DNA of 64,000 nt from Phoenix dactylifera (Eukaryota > Streptophyta > Magnoliopsida > Arecales > Arecaceae), in assembly GCF_009389715.1 (NCBI RefSeq), contig NC_052400.1, positions 3,658,001-3,722,000 on the forward strand. The letters run 5' to 3'. The notes under the pieces are model-generated. The model had not been told where the DNA came from, did not search any database, and saw only the letters and a list, made by a program, of their open reading frames with translations. Within the stretch, counting starts at the first letter, position 1; every line of letters begins with the position of its first letter. Shown piece by piece: positions 10,735 to 21,140 of the stretch. A program made the translations under genes and the position numbers.

Positions 10735-11892
10735 ACAAAATTTAATTAAATTTTTTTTTAAATTTTTTTTCATGTTTTTTTAAAAAATAAATATAAATGT
10801 AAGTACCAACTAAAGATACCCTAAAACTGCACCCTAAAACAAAAATCTATTCACAATCAAACATGCAACTAAACATTACACCTCTATTTTTAATATTTTT
10901 CTTAAATTTCTAGACAGCTCCTAACTGGTTTGAAGAGGGCACCTAAGCCTCCAATCCGGTCTAATGAACCGAGTTGACCAGGTAAGCTTCCAGGTAAGTG
11001 GAGGGGTCACGATGCATTCGCAAAGGTCCCACTTAAAACCCACTTGCCTCGAACAGATGAACTGTCTCCCTTATAGGGACAAAGCTTGCCTAGACATCAA
11101 CTAAGCCACAGAGGGAAATTGGTGCAACTTTCGGTGGTCTTTATCCTATTGAGCTCGAATGTCCTTAGGGGCCAACGTCTAGTTGATTTTAGTTAAGCTT
11201 AGGATATTTATGCAATGGGGTGATTTTTGGGCTAAGAACGAGTGATGAAATCCCGACCTTATCTTTTTAAATGGGTTCAGCTCTTAGAATATTTTATGCT
11301 GATGCCTTATACTATATGCAACAATCAAGAGTTTTTTTTTTTTTAATGTTTTATGACATGACTTTAAATTTCATTGAATAGGTGATCAAGCAAATTATTT
11401 ATTATTTTTAAATTTTATGGGTTGAAGTTTGAAATTTGAATTCTGAAATTTGAAATTTAAAATTTTAGGTTTTTCCTCTCTTTTTTTTTTTTTTGAATAA
11501 TCACCCTTGACCTTTTCTTAAAGTTTTTTTTCTTAAATTTTCAATTAGCAACAAGGGTTAATGAGATATGATAACAATAAAATTCTGATTCTAAAACAAT
11601 TAAATGCAGAAAATTCAAAACAGAAAGCAGCACGGTTTCGTATTAATCTAATAGTCTTAAAAGTTTCAGAATGTCAATCAGACCGTTCCGATAAAGGAAA
11701 CACAGGTGCTACACCTGACGACCAAATTTGAGTTCAATCAGACGGTTAATTACTTTGATATCAGAGTTTGATGCAGACTGTGCTGGGAATAAAAAAACAG
11801 CAGTAAAGATTTTTTTTTTTTGTTTTTCGAAAGAAAAAGACTAACTACTAAAGTACTAATTAAATCTAAAATTATACTAATAAATCAGCCGT

Positions 11893-11910
11893 TCTCCGGC
11901 AACGGCGCCA
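11893..11910 (-). promoter_or_regulatory. Primer-binding site, Asp-tRNA type (unit 4)
   Basis: Same 18-nt CTCCGG variant as in units 2 and 3, six bases from the LTR edge at 11917. Confidence 0.9.
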
Positions 11911-11916
11911 AAAACT

Positions 11917-12589
11917 TGACGCGTTTGCAAAAATGCTTTCGCGACACTATTCTCCCAAGTATAGGAGATCGTACAAGTAGTAAAATCTCGGAAGTCCGAG
12001 GTCGAATCCTCAGGAAACGATCTATAGATTATTAGCGTAATTTTTAGATGTAATTTTCAGTTGAATAAATATGTGGATTAAGATGATGTTTTGATTTTCA
12101 GAAATTAAAAACAGAGAATAATAGATCAATGAACAAAGTTCAATCAAATAGAAATGGTTAGGGATCCGGAATCCCTCTTGATAATATTGCATTCAAGAAT
12201 AAATCCTGCGATTCTTGTTTAAGGATGTAAGAGTAGAATAGATCAAAACATGAAATATATTTTATGGACACATGAACTCTATTTCTAAGCATTCATCGTG
12301 CCTATTACATCAACGACAAATCAAATACTAAAGCAGTCCACGTACCAATAAACATAAACCATTAAAAATCTATCTACAAAATAGTTATGCAAGAACCCAT
12401 AACACGTCAAAAATATAAATCAATAAGAGCAAAGGTTCAGAATTTACTTCAAAGAAAGTAATATATCAAAGGTTCCTCCATCACCCTTCACCTAAGAAAT
12501 CAGCTCTCCATTAAATACATTAACCTCCCCATATTTTTCCTTTTCCCTTTTTTTTCTTTTCGGAAACAGGGCCTCCCCTATTTCCTCTT
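11917..12589 (-). repeat. Partial LTR inside the array (unit 4)
   Basis: Same LTR portion and gag junction. The hairpin arm is changed by one base (cccta instead of ccctg), so the stem is imperfect here. Confidence 0.87.
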
Positions 12590-13913
12590 GAGCACTTAAA
12601 GCAGTGGTCAGCGTTGTCAGTTGATTTCTTAATTCGTCATTGATTTTAGCTTGGTCTTGCATGAAAGATTGCAAAGTTTCTTCGAGACTGGATTTTTGAG
12701 GGGGTGCATGTGCATAATGAGGTTGCAGAGGTGGAGGAGTCGGGTTATATACTTGTTGAGGTTGGTCATTCCTCCATCTAAAATTTGGATGGTTCTTCCA
12801 TCCAGGGTTGTAAGTACCCGAAAAAGAATTATTGAAAGATTTTTGATAGGTATTCATAACATTGGCCTGATCGTGCAAGACTTCCTTGAATGCGGGTATT
12901 GTGGGGCAATCAGTGATGAGATGGCCAGGCATCTCGCAAATCCTACAAAACTCGCTGTTATGTTCTACGGTCTTGACGGGTTCAATCCTTCTAAGTTCAA
13001 TTTCCTCTACCTTCCTAGTAAGGGCTGCCATTTTAGCCTGAATATCATCCTGAGTACTATGGTTGTGAAGGCCCCCGTGTGGAATGCTGGTAGGCTTAGG
13101 CAAAGGTTTATTCACTCTATCCCCTGTATCCCATAATTGTGCAGTCTCTGCGAGAGAGTCCAAATAGTCCCATGCCTCATCGGGTTGCTTTACCAAAAAT
13201 AGACCATTGCACATAGTCTCTATAAATTGTTTTAACCGTGGAGACAACCCTTCGTAAAAGAAACTAATGGTTTTCCATGTTTCAAACCCATGATGAGGGC
13301 AAGAGAGAAGCAAATCTTTAAATCTCTCCCAGCATTCATAAAATGTTTCATGGTCTTTTTGTTGGAAATTACTAATGTGCCTTTTCAAAAAGTTAGTCCT
13401 TTGTGCGGGAAAGAATTTTTTCAAGAATTCTCTTTGCATGTCATGCCATGTTCCTAGCGATCTAGATCTCAAGGAGTTCAGCCATGTTTTGGCTTTATCC
13501 TTTAAGGAAAAAGGAAGCAAGGTCAATTTAAGGACGTCTTCCGATACATTTGGCACTCTAAATGTGATGCTAATTTCCTCAAAATCCTTAAAGTGAAGAT
13601 AAGGGTTCTCGGATTCCATCCCATGATACTTGGGCAGCAATTGAATTACTCCTGGTTTAATTTCAAAGTGTCCTACATTTACAGGAATAATCATGCATGA
13701 AGGGTGACTAGTCCTAGTGGGATGTAAGTATTGTCGAAGTGTCATAACTGGGGGTCTACCTTCATCACCATGGTGACTTCCTATATCATCAGGAAAATTT
13801 GCCATCTCACAAGGTGTGAGATACTGCGAAGGAATTTTAAGGATGTGTCCTAAGGGATGATCTAAAGTTGTACGACTTAATCGACCGGTGTCGTCCCTAT
13901 TCCAACCTAGCAT
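12492..13913 (-). CDS. gag with LTR-encoded tail (array unit 4, next to the full LTR)
   Basis: A 473-aa Athila-like Gag, the copy directly downstream of the complete LTR and so the most likely to be transcribed. The gag domain is intact. The knuckle is CRICEMPGHLITDC preceded by Phe (EF) where the middle units have Cys. The tail is the basic LTR-encoded KRKKREKEK segment. It shares diagnostic variants with the partial copy at 1-1214. No frameshift or premature stop is seen. Confidence 0.86.
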   Translation of the reverse strand: MLGWNRDDTGRLSRTTLDHPLGHILKIPSQYLTPCEMANFPDDIGSHHGDEGRPPVMTLRQYLHPTRTSHPSCMIIPVNVGHFEIKPGVIQLLPKYHGMESENPYLHFKDFEEISITFRVPNVSEDVLKLTLLPFSLKDKAKTWLNSLRSRSLGTWHDMQREFLKKFFPAQRTNFLKRHISNFQQKDHETFYECWERFKDLLLSCPHHGFETWKTISFFYEGLSPRLKQFIETMCNGLFLVKQPDEAWDYLDSLAETAQLWDTGDRVNKPLPKPTSIPHGGLHNHSTQDDIQAKMAALTRKVEEIELRRIEPVKTVEHNSEFCRICEMPGHLITDCPTIPAFKEVLHDQANVMNTYQKSFNNSFSGTYNPGWKNHPNFRWRNDQPQQVYNPTPPPLQPHYAHAPPQKSSLEETLQSFMQDQAKINDELRNQLTTLTTALSAQEEIGEALFPKRKKREKEKYGEVNVFNGELIS

Positions 13914-15078
13914 ACAAAATTTAATTAAATTTTTTTTTTAAATTTTTTTTATGTTTTTTTAAAAAATAAACATAAATGTAAGTACCAACTAAAGATACCC
14001 TAAAACTACACCCTAAAATAAAAATCTATTCACAATCAAACATGCAACTAAACATTACACCTCAATTTCTAATGTTTTTCTTAAATTTCTAGACAGCTCC
14101 TAACTGGTTTGAAGAGGGCACCTAAGCCTCCAATCCGGTCTAATGAACCGAGTTGACCAGGTAAGCTCCCAGGTAAGTGGAGGGGTCACGATGCATTCGC
14201 AAAGGTCCCACTTAAAACCCACTTGCCTCGAACAGATGAACTGTCTCCCTTATAGGGACAAAGCTTGCCTAGACATCAACTAAGCCACAGAGCGAAACTG
14301 GTGCAATTTTCGGTGGTCTTCATCCTATTGAGCTCGAATGTCCTTAGGGGCCAACGTCTAGTTGATTTTAGTTAAGCTTAGGATATTTATGCAATGGGGT
14401 GATTTTTGGGCTAAGGACGAGTGATGAAATCCCGACCTTATCTTTTTAAATGGGTTCAGCCCTTAGAATATTTTATGCTGATGCCTTATACTATATGCAA
14501 CAATCAAGAGATTTTTTTTTAATATTTTATGACATGACATTAAATTTCATTGAATAGGTGATCAAGCAAATTTTTTATTTTTTTTAAATTTTATGAGTTG
14601 AAGTTTGAAATTTGAATTCTGAAATTTGAAATTTGAAATTTTAGGTTTTTCCTCTCTTTTTTTTCTTTTTTTTAAAATTTTGAATAATCACCCTTGATCT
14701 TTTCTTAAAGTTTTTTTCTTAAATTTTCAATTAGCAACAAGGGTTAATGAGATATGATAACAATAAAATTCTGATTCTAAAACAATTAAATGCAGAAAAT
14801 TCAAAACAGAAAGCAGCACGGTTTTGTATTAATCTAATAGTCTTAAAAGTTTCAGAATGTCATTCAGACCGTTCAGATAAAAGAAACACAGGTCCTGCAC
14901 CTGACGACCAAATTTGAGTTCAATCAGACGGTTAATTACTTTGATATCAGAGTTTGATGCAGACTGTGCAGGGAATAAAAAAACAGCAGTAAAGATTTTT
15001 TTTTTTTGTTTTTTGAAAGAAAAAGGCTAACTCCTAAAGTACTAATTAAATCTAAAATTATACTAATAAATCAGCCGT

Positions 15079-15096
15079 TCCCCAACAACGGCGCCA
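15079..15096 (-). promoter_or_regulatory. Primer-binding site, Asp-tRNA type (next to the full LTR)
   Basis: Plus-strand TCCCCAACAACGGCGCCA, with one mismatch to the tRNA-Asp 3' end. The spacer aaaact (15097-15102) leads to the LTR edge TGACGCG at 15103. Confidence 0.9.
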
Positions 15097-15102
15097 AAAA
15101 CT

Positions 15103-16849
15103 TGACGCGTTCGCAAAAATGCTTTCGCGAAACTAATCTCCCAAGTATAGGAGATCGTACAAGTAGTAAAATCTCGGAAGTCCGAGGTCGAATCCTCAGG
15201 AAACGATCTATAGATTATTAGCGTAATTTTTAGATGTAATTTTTAGTTGAATAAATATGTGGATTAAGATGATGTTTTGATTTTCAGAAATTAAAAACAG
15301 AGAATAATAGATCAATGAACAAAGTTCAATCAAATAGAAATGGTTAGGGATCCGGAATCCCCCTTGATAATATTGCATTCAAGAATAAATCCTGCGATTC
15401 TTGTTTAAGGATGTAAGAGTAGAATAGATCAAAACATGAAATATATTTTATAGACACATGAACTCTATTTCTAAGCATTCATCGTGCCTATTACATCAAC
15501 GACAAATCAAATACTAAAGCAGTCCATGTACCAATAAACATAAACCATTAAAAATCTATCTACAAAATAGTTATGCAAGAACCCATAACACATCAAAAAT
15601 ATAAATCAATAAGAGCAAAGGTTCAGAATTTACTTCAAAGAAAGTAATATATCAAAGGTTCCTCCATCACCCTTCACCTAAGAAATCAGCTCTCCATTAA
15701 AAACATTAACCTCCCCATATTTTTCCTTTTCCCTTTTTTTTCTTTTCGAAAACAGGGCCTCCCCTGTTTCCTCTTTTCTTTTTCTTCTGCTTTTTCGAAT
15801 GGGGTCTGAGGCTCTGTTTTCCCAATGAACTCCCCCTTCCCAGCCGAGAGAGCCCTCTTATTGCTGCGATAGGTCCCTGATGCCAGCTGCAAGATACCTG
15901 GATGCGGAATCATGGGAGCTTGGACGTGGACGGCTGGATGTGGGATCGACGCTCGGATGAGGCTGTGATTGCGGGAGAATCGGACGCGGAATCCTGATAT
16001 CTGGGACTCGGATGATCACGAATCCTGGAGGCTGCTGGGATGTGCTGTGATCGTAGATGCTAGGGATCGGTTATGATGCGTGGGAGCTGAACCATGGATG
16101 GCCGGTGAGCTTTGAGATGCATGCGCGGAAGCTTGATCGCCGATGCTGAAATCACGGGATGCCGACCTACTCGCAGACGCTGGGAGCTGATGTGGCTGGA
16201 ACTCAGGTGACTGGATGGCTTCACAAACGGAAGATTTGCACGCAGAAATGCTGGGATTCTAGCGAACGACTGGATGAACGCGTGTACTCGTGAGGATCTG
16301 GATGGCATGCGGAGATACTCGCGGATGATGGCTGCATGCGGATGCTAAGATTCGTATGCTCGAAGATGCGGACATGGCTGGGCTTCATCGTTGGAGCTGG
16401 GAGGAGATGAAATCGTTGGGAAGCGAGTTGCTCGGGAGATGATGAATGCTGGGAGCTGATCACATGCGGACACTGACCAATGGTGTGAACTGGGACTCGG
16501 ATGCAGGATATGGGAGATGAACCGTGGACGGCTGGATGCTTCATGGACGCACGGGAGAAAGTCCTGATCGCGGTGTGATTCGATCACGGATCCTGAGACG
16601 CAGGCAGATCTTGAGAGGGCTGATGTGGTTCACGGACGCGGCAAGGATGCTAAGGTGCTTGCGAACGGCTGAATCTGGGCTCTGTTCTGTAGCTGGAAAG
16701 AGATGACTTTATATAATGATAAAAATTATAATAAGTGTTAAGGATAAAATATTTAATCATGTAAATGTTAACACCTATTATTTATCATTATTTTGCTAGC
16801 ATTAGGCTAAGTTAATTGGTACTTAGATCGCACTTTTGTGCTCTCATCA
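15103..16849 (-). repeat. Complete LTR of element Z (5' LTR in minus orientation)
   Basis: A 1747-bp LTR. On the minus strand it starts TGATGAGAGCACAAAAGTGC (right edge 16849) and ends CGCGTCA next to the primer site. The terminal TG...CA and the start motif are shared with the LTRs of X and Y. The part from 15103 to ~15775 is the piece repeated in the array. The rest (about 15776-16849) occurs once and is GC-rich, full of GGATGC/GATGCG-like words; the ORFs across it are compositional noise. The U3 region and promoter should lie in the right half; no TATA box was pinned down. Confidence 0.85.
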
Positions 16850-18040
16850 GCAGTGATCCCGCGATGCATCGTCAAGGAAATGCATCCAGCCAGCCGTCTC
16901 TAGATTCAAGACCCCCTCCTCCGCCTCTGCTTCCGCCCATGATGCATCCAAGGATCGAGCCATTCGAGACGTCCTCCCTTCTCGAATCCGCACCCCAGCA
17001 CACATCGCAGTCATCCGTGAAGGAAGTCCCAGATACCTTCCGGATTTGAGATCCGAGGCGTTCACAATGCATCCGAATTCTGTGCCTGTCCTCCCTCTCC
17101 TTCGTGGTCTCTTCCATCGCAGCATCCGGCGTCCGCCCTCTCCTTCCTCCGGTCGATCCTGCAGCGCAGCCCGGACGATCTTCTCAACGTAATCAGGTGG
17201 GGGTGGACGACCTATTTAGGAGGGGAGGAGGTCGGCTGGTTGAGGAGAACAGAGGGGGGAGGAGAGGTTTTGTGCTCGGTAGAGGGGCTTAGGAGGTGAG
17301 CTCGGCTTTTGGAAAACAAGAAGGGAGGTGTGCTCGGTTGGGCCAAAAACAGAGGATGCTCTGTTCTTGGAGAGAAGAAAGAGAAAAAAAAATTATTTTA
17401 TGTTGAAGTTCCACCGTGGAAAAGAGAGGGAGAAGAGAAGTGATTTGTTATTTCTTTCTTTTCTTTATTTTATTTGCAGAAGAAAGGCAGCATCAAGCTA
17501 CCAATTTTCATTTCTACCTTTATAATCAATTTATTTTTATAAAATCTATCATTTCTCTTTCATGCAATTCTTGTTCTAGGTTCAGTTTAACTTCTGTTTT
17601 CTTTATGCAATCTTTTAATTTTTTTTATGCAATACATTAAATCTTCCAATATGCAATTTGTGTTCGCTTCAATCTTCTTATTTTCATCCATTTTAATTTA
17701 TGCCAAAGCTTTTCTTTGATTAGTTAAATATATAAATGCTTTTCGAATTTAAATACCTGTCTTTTTGTCAATTTTAAGTAAAAAACATTCTCTGGTATCC
17801 CAGAAAATCATTCAAACATCCTCGAAGTAATGTTTTTCTTTTGTTATTCAAGAATCGATTTCGAATCCGAGTGAACATTTTAATTTTTTTGTAACTCCAA
17901 TCGCCTTTCTGTGGATCGACCTCTTATGACTACTATTCTTCGAGTAGAACAGGTAAGAGTAAAATTAATTTAAACTTTGTTTGTCGGTTCTAACAACGAT
18001 CTGTTTAGCATATTTTTAGGTAAACAGAAATTGGACAACA
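16850..18040 (+). mobile_element. LTR fragment of a related gypsy family, W (plus orientation)
   Basis: The segment ~17560-18040 is the reverse complement of the primer-proximal part of the Y LTR (40448 onward). It shares the words CAATCGCCTTTCTGTGGATCGACC-like, TTCTTCGAGTAGAACAGGTAAGAG-like and GATCTGTTTAGCATATTTTTAG (compared by eye, not base for base). The segment ~16850-17400 is GC-rich and resembles the middle of that LTR. The right end ...GGACAACA at 18040 is probably the LTR terminus, directly abutting copia A gag. The outer LTR end is missing because Z abuts at 16849. No coding sequence is recognised here. Confidence 0.65.
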
Positions 18041-19964
18041 CAACCCGCAGCTAATGCACGGGGTACAGTCAAAGACACTTATCAGAAGTGGCTCAGTGAC
18101 TGTATCACTGTCCGTTGCATTATGCTTGCTACGATGAACGATGAGTTCAGTCGCAAGTTCGAGAATGCACAACCAGAAGAAATTGTTCAAGTGTTGAATG
18201 AATCTTTTGGCATTTCCGACGACGTTGACAGGCACAAAACTAGTTGTGCCATTTTCAGCGCCCGAATGAAGGATGGGGCGTCGGTAACTGATCATGTATT
18301 GTACATGATCGAGTTGATAGAGCGCCTGAGCACTCTTGGATTTTTTCTACATGATCAATTGGAGAAAGATGCAATACTGAATTTCCTACCAGGATCATAC
18401 CGGCCATTCTTTACTCACTTTCATATAACAAAACCTATAGTAAATTATCACCAATTGTTAGGTTTACTACAGACATTTGAGAAGGATCACCATTTCTTAA
18501 AAGGATCGGTGAATTTAGTGGGAGGTTCTTCTGGAGGGCGTTGTCCCTTTAAGAAAGGAAAGAAAAATAAGAATCAAAAGAAAAAGGTGCAGCGTGCTAA
18601 GCCAAGTCAGACCAAGAAGATGAAGACTGATCAAAATAAGGTAGAGTGCTTCTACTGTAAGAAGCAAGGGCATTGGAAGAGAAACTGTTCTCAGTATATT
18701 GCTTCTCTTGATCCAAACAGGCAAAAGAGAAAGATGCCATTAGTTGCTGATCAAGGTATTTATATGATAACACCTTGTAATTTTTTAATTTGTGATAATT
18801 CAGCCTAGGTATTGGATACTGGAAGCCCATTTAATATTTGCAATTCGTTGTAAGGACTTCAGGTCAATGAGAGATTTGGAGAAAGCGAAAGATTCCTGAA
18901 TGTTAGAGATAGAAAATTAGTTCCAGTTCTAGCTTTAGAAATTTTGAAACTTGTATTCAATTCTCATAAAATTGTCTTAAATGATTGTCATTTTTGTCCT
19001 TCTTTTCTATTAAATATAATTTTTGTAGGCCTTTTGGCCATGAACGGTTATGAGATTTCAATAAAAAAATATTATGATATTATTATGAATGGTGTTACTG
19101 TAATGCATAGACAATTGAGTAATCAAATTTACATATTGTCACAGCCTGTTAATGTAATGTACAAGTCAAGTAAGGGCCCTAGAATAGATAATATCACAAA
19201 TGTCTACCTTTGTCATCATAGACTAGGTCATATTAACAAGAACAAGATGAATAAGTTAAGTAAAGAGAGAATCCTCAATGTTAATGATTGTGAATCATTG
19301 ACAATATGTGAGTCATATCTTCTTAGAAAGATGACCAAATCACCTTTTACCGAAAAAGATGAACGAGCCAGTAATCTATTGACCCTTGTACATACTGATG
19401 TATGTGGGCCAATGAGCACAAAAGCTATAGATGGATACGTATTTCATTACGTTTGCAATGTTCAAACTATTCTGTAATGAAGTAGAGAATCGTTTGCAAT
19501 GTTCAAACTATTCTGTAATGAAGTAGAGAAACAAACTAGAAAGAGTATTAAAACACTTCGACCAGATCGAGGAGGTGAATACCTCACCAGTAAGTTTATG
19601 ACTTATCTAGAAGAGAATGAGATCCTCTCTCTGTGGACTCCTCCTGGTATACCACAATATAATGGTGTGTCAAAAAGGAGAAATCGAACTCTATTAGACA
19701 TGGTTCGATCCATGATGGGCTATGCAAGTCTACCGATATCCTTCTGGGGATATGCATTCGAGTCAGCCTGTTACATTCTTAATAAGCTTCCTAGTAAGTC
19801 TGTGAATAAAACACCACATGAGATGTGGACAGGACGTAAACCGGTGCTCACTCACCTTAGGGTGTGGGGGTGTCCGGCCTATGTCAAACGTTTGAAAGCG
19901 GATAAACTTGAAGCTAGATCTGACAAATATTTCTATGTCGATTATCCTAAAGAGATTAAAGGAT
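18041..19964 (+). pseudogene. Copia A gag-protease-integrase (5' part, broken)
   Basis: Starts inside gag (VKDTYQKWLSDC...). It carries a CCHC knuckle CFYCKKQGHWKRNC, then a TAG stop at 18806-18808 immediately before the protease motif VLDTGSPFNIC. The pre-integrase and integrase follow: first catalytic Asp in HTDVCGPM near 19395. About 30 residues with the second Asp (the TDDYSR segment of relatives) are missing, at a 41-bp duplication. The usual catalytic Glu position reads SKRRNRT, Lys instead of Glu. Several frame changes. Clearly non-functional. The last codons at 19964-19969 continue in frame with the piece at 30118 across the inserted copia B. Confidence 0.85.
19450..19530 (+). repeat. 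41-bp tandem duplication in copia A integrase
   Basis: The sequence beginning CGTTTGCAATGTTCAAAC occurs at 19450-19489 and again at 19491-19530. It lies exactly where about 30 integrase residues, including the second catalytic Asp, have been lost. Confidence 0.9.
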
Positions 19965-19969
19965 ATTAC
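19965..19969. repeat. Target-site duplication of copia B (left, ATTAC)
   Basis: ATTAC immediately precedes the LTR terminus TGTTGGG. The partner is at 30118-30122. Five bp is the usual copia duplication length. Confidence 0.95.
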
Positions 19970-20734
19970 TGTTGGGAACCCGCCCATGCCGCTGATATTT
20001 CAAAAATTTTTCAGATGGCAGCGGAATCGGCATGCACGGGTTGGACGTTCATCGCATGAACGCTTGTTTCGAGACCTTTCGTAATTAGGTAAGAATTAAA
20101 GCTTTTAAAACAATAGGAAGATCAAATCTTCACCTTGCGCGGGTAGACGATCACCGCGAATCTGAATTCGTGGTTATGGGAGAGGGTTCGCTTGAAGCCG
20201 TTCAAACGTCCGGCCTCTACGGGTATCCACACGAAGTAGAGAACCGATCAAAGCTTTCTTGTCTTCCCGGGGTGCTAGCTCCCTTGCAAAGACTCCTTTG
20301 ATGGCTGATCTCTTCTCTTTCTTTCAACTCTTGAAAGTGCTTGAGAGGAGGAAGAAGAAGGTTGAAGAAGAGGAAGAAGAAGAATCCCCACGCAGCCTTC
20401 TTTCTTTTCCTGCGTTGGAAGGAAGAAGGGAGGAAGAGGATGCCGCCAACCTTTGGCCTTGGTCTTCCTTGCTTGCGGCTGATCACAAGAAGAGAGGAGA
20501 GGGAGGCTCACGGCAAGGAGAAGGAGGAGTTCTTCTATGCTTAGGGCGCCGGCCTCACACCTCCTTTTATAGCCATCTAGGGTTCCTACTAAGTAGGAGC
20601 CCTAGACATCTTTCCAAAGAGGGGGCGCCGGCCCCTTCTCTTGTGCCGTACCAATGGATCAAGGGGGAGGGGCTTGCGCCCCTCCCTCTTGGTAAACCCT
20701 AGTCCACATTAGGGTTTGCATTGCCCTAATGTGG

Positions 20735-21140
20735 TCAAGCCCTAATCCTATTAGGTTTAGCCCAAGGGTGAACCAATGGATCCAATCTAGGTAAGTCCTA
20801 ATCCAATTAGAACTTGAATCAATTTTGACTCAATTGAACTCTTCAATCCTAATCCAATTAGGAGTCTTATTGATTCATTAGATTAATAATTAATTGTGAC
20901 TTAAGAAACCCTAATCCATATTAGGATGTATTTAGTCCTAATCCAATTAGGATTAGATTTGAATCCGAAGTCCTAATCCAATTAGGATTCCTAGGAATCC
21001 TACTCCAAGTAGGAATCCGATTTAGATTCAAAATTCCTAATCTTATTAGGATTGAGGAATCCTATTCCAAGTAGGAATCCCAGTCCTAATCCAATTAGAA
21101 CTCTAGGTATCCTACCCGAAGTAGGATTCTTGTTTCAAGT
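20735..21140. repeat. Cluster of short palindromes in the copia B LTR
   Basis: The 16-mer TCCTAATCCAATTAGG and variants (TCCTAATC.TATTAGG, TCCTACTCCAAGTAGG, TCCTATTCCAAGTAGG, TCCTACCCGAAGTAGG) recur at least nine times in ~400 bp, each able to form a small hairpin. Just upstream (around 20700-20740) an 11-bp inverted pair CCACATTAGGG / CCCTAATGTGG flanks a 9-base loop. The cluster is repeated in the other LTR at about 28586-28975. Confidence 0.85.
20985..21000. repeat. 16-nt perfect palindrome present in only one LTR
   Basis: GGATTCCTAGGAATCC equals its own reverse complement. The other LTR (around 28834) joins the flanking bases exactly, with these 16 nt absent. This alone accounts for the 2313 versus 2297 bp length difference. 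Confidence 0.93.

Larger units (their letters stand above)
1..15102 (-). repeat. Tandem array of ~3.17-kb LTR-leader-gag units (4 complete, 1 partial)
   Basis: Unit starts, marked by the LTR-terminal TGACGCG, fall at 2392, 5563, 8738, 11917 and 15103. Periods are therefore 3171, 3175, 3179 and 3186 bp. Each unit holds the primer-proximal ~670 bp of the LTR, an Asp-tRNA primer site, a ~1.15-kb non-coding leader and a gag gene on the minus strand. Units differ by scattered substitutions and small poly-A/T length changes. The three middle units share variants, such as the CTCCGG primer site. The outermost units (1-2391 and 11917-15102) share a different set. Recombination between repeated LTR parts, or integration of a circular or concatemeric intermediate, could produce this; the sequence does not decide. 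Confidence 0.93.
1..16849 (-). mobile_element. Athila-like gypsy derivative Z carrying a tandem internal array
   Basis: Read on the minus strand, the element starts with a full LTR (16849 down to 15103), then an Asp-tRNA primer site, a leader and gag. The segment [partial LTR - primer site - leader - gag] then repeats head to tail to the window's left edge. The gag matches the gag of the neighbouring Athila-like element X throughout, so Z belongs to that lineage. No protease, RT, RNase H or integrase is seen anywhere in it, so it is non-autonomous as far as visible. The left LTR lies outside the window, so total length and unit number are unknown. The sequence just right of the LTR (gcagt) could be one copy of the target duplication, but the partner cannot be seen. 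Confidence 0.85.

Noticed and set aside
10735..10773. Upstream ATG extending the unit-3 gag by 13 codons
   Set aside because: Found in one unit only, in an A/T run, not conserved; the start at 10734 is shared by all copies.
1..15102. CRISPR-like array
   Set aside because: Long identical repeats are 3.17-kb retroelement units in plant DNA, with no short repeat-spacer structure.
16060..17292. Cluster of ORFs in the GC-rich LTR regions of Z and W
   Set aside because: All lie in LTR sequence built of GGATGC/GATGCG-like words. Several overlapping frames are open on both strands with Ser/Arg/His-biased composition.
20217..20702. Overlapping ORFs on both strands in the copia B LTRs (repeated at 28068-28553)
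   Set aside because: Purine-rich LTR sequence gives open frames by composition; no domain, and both strands are open.
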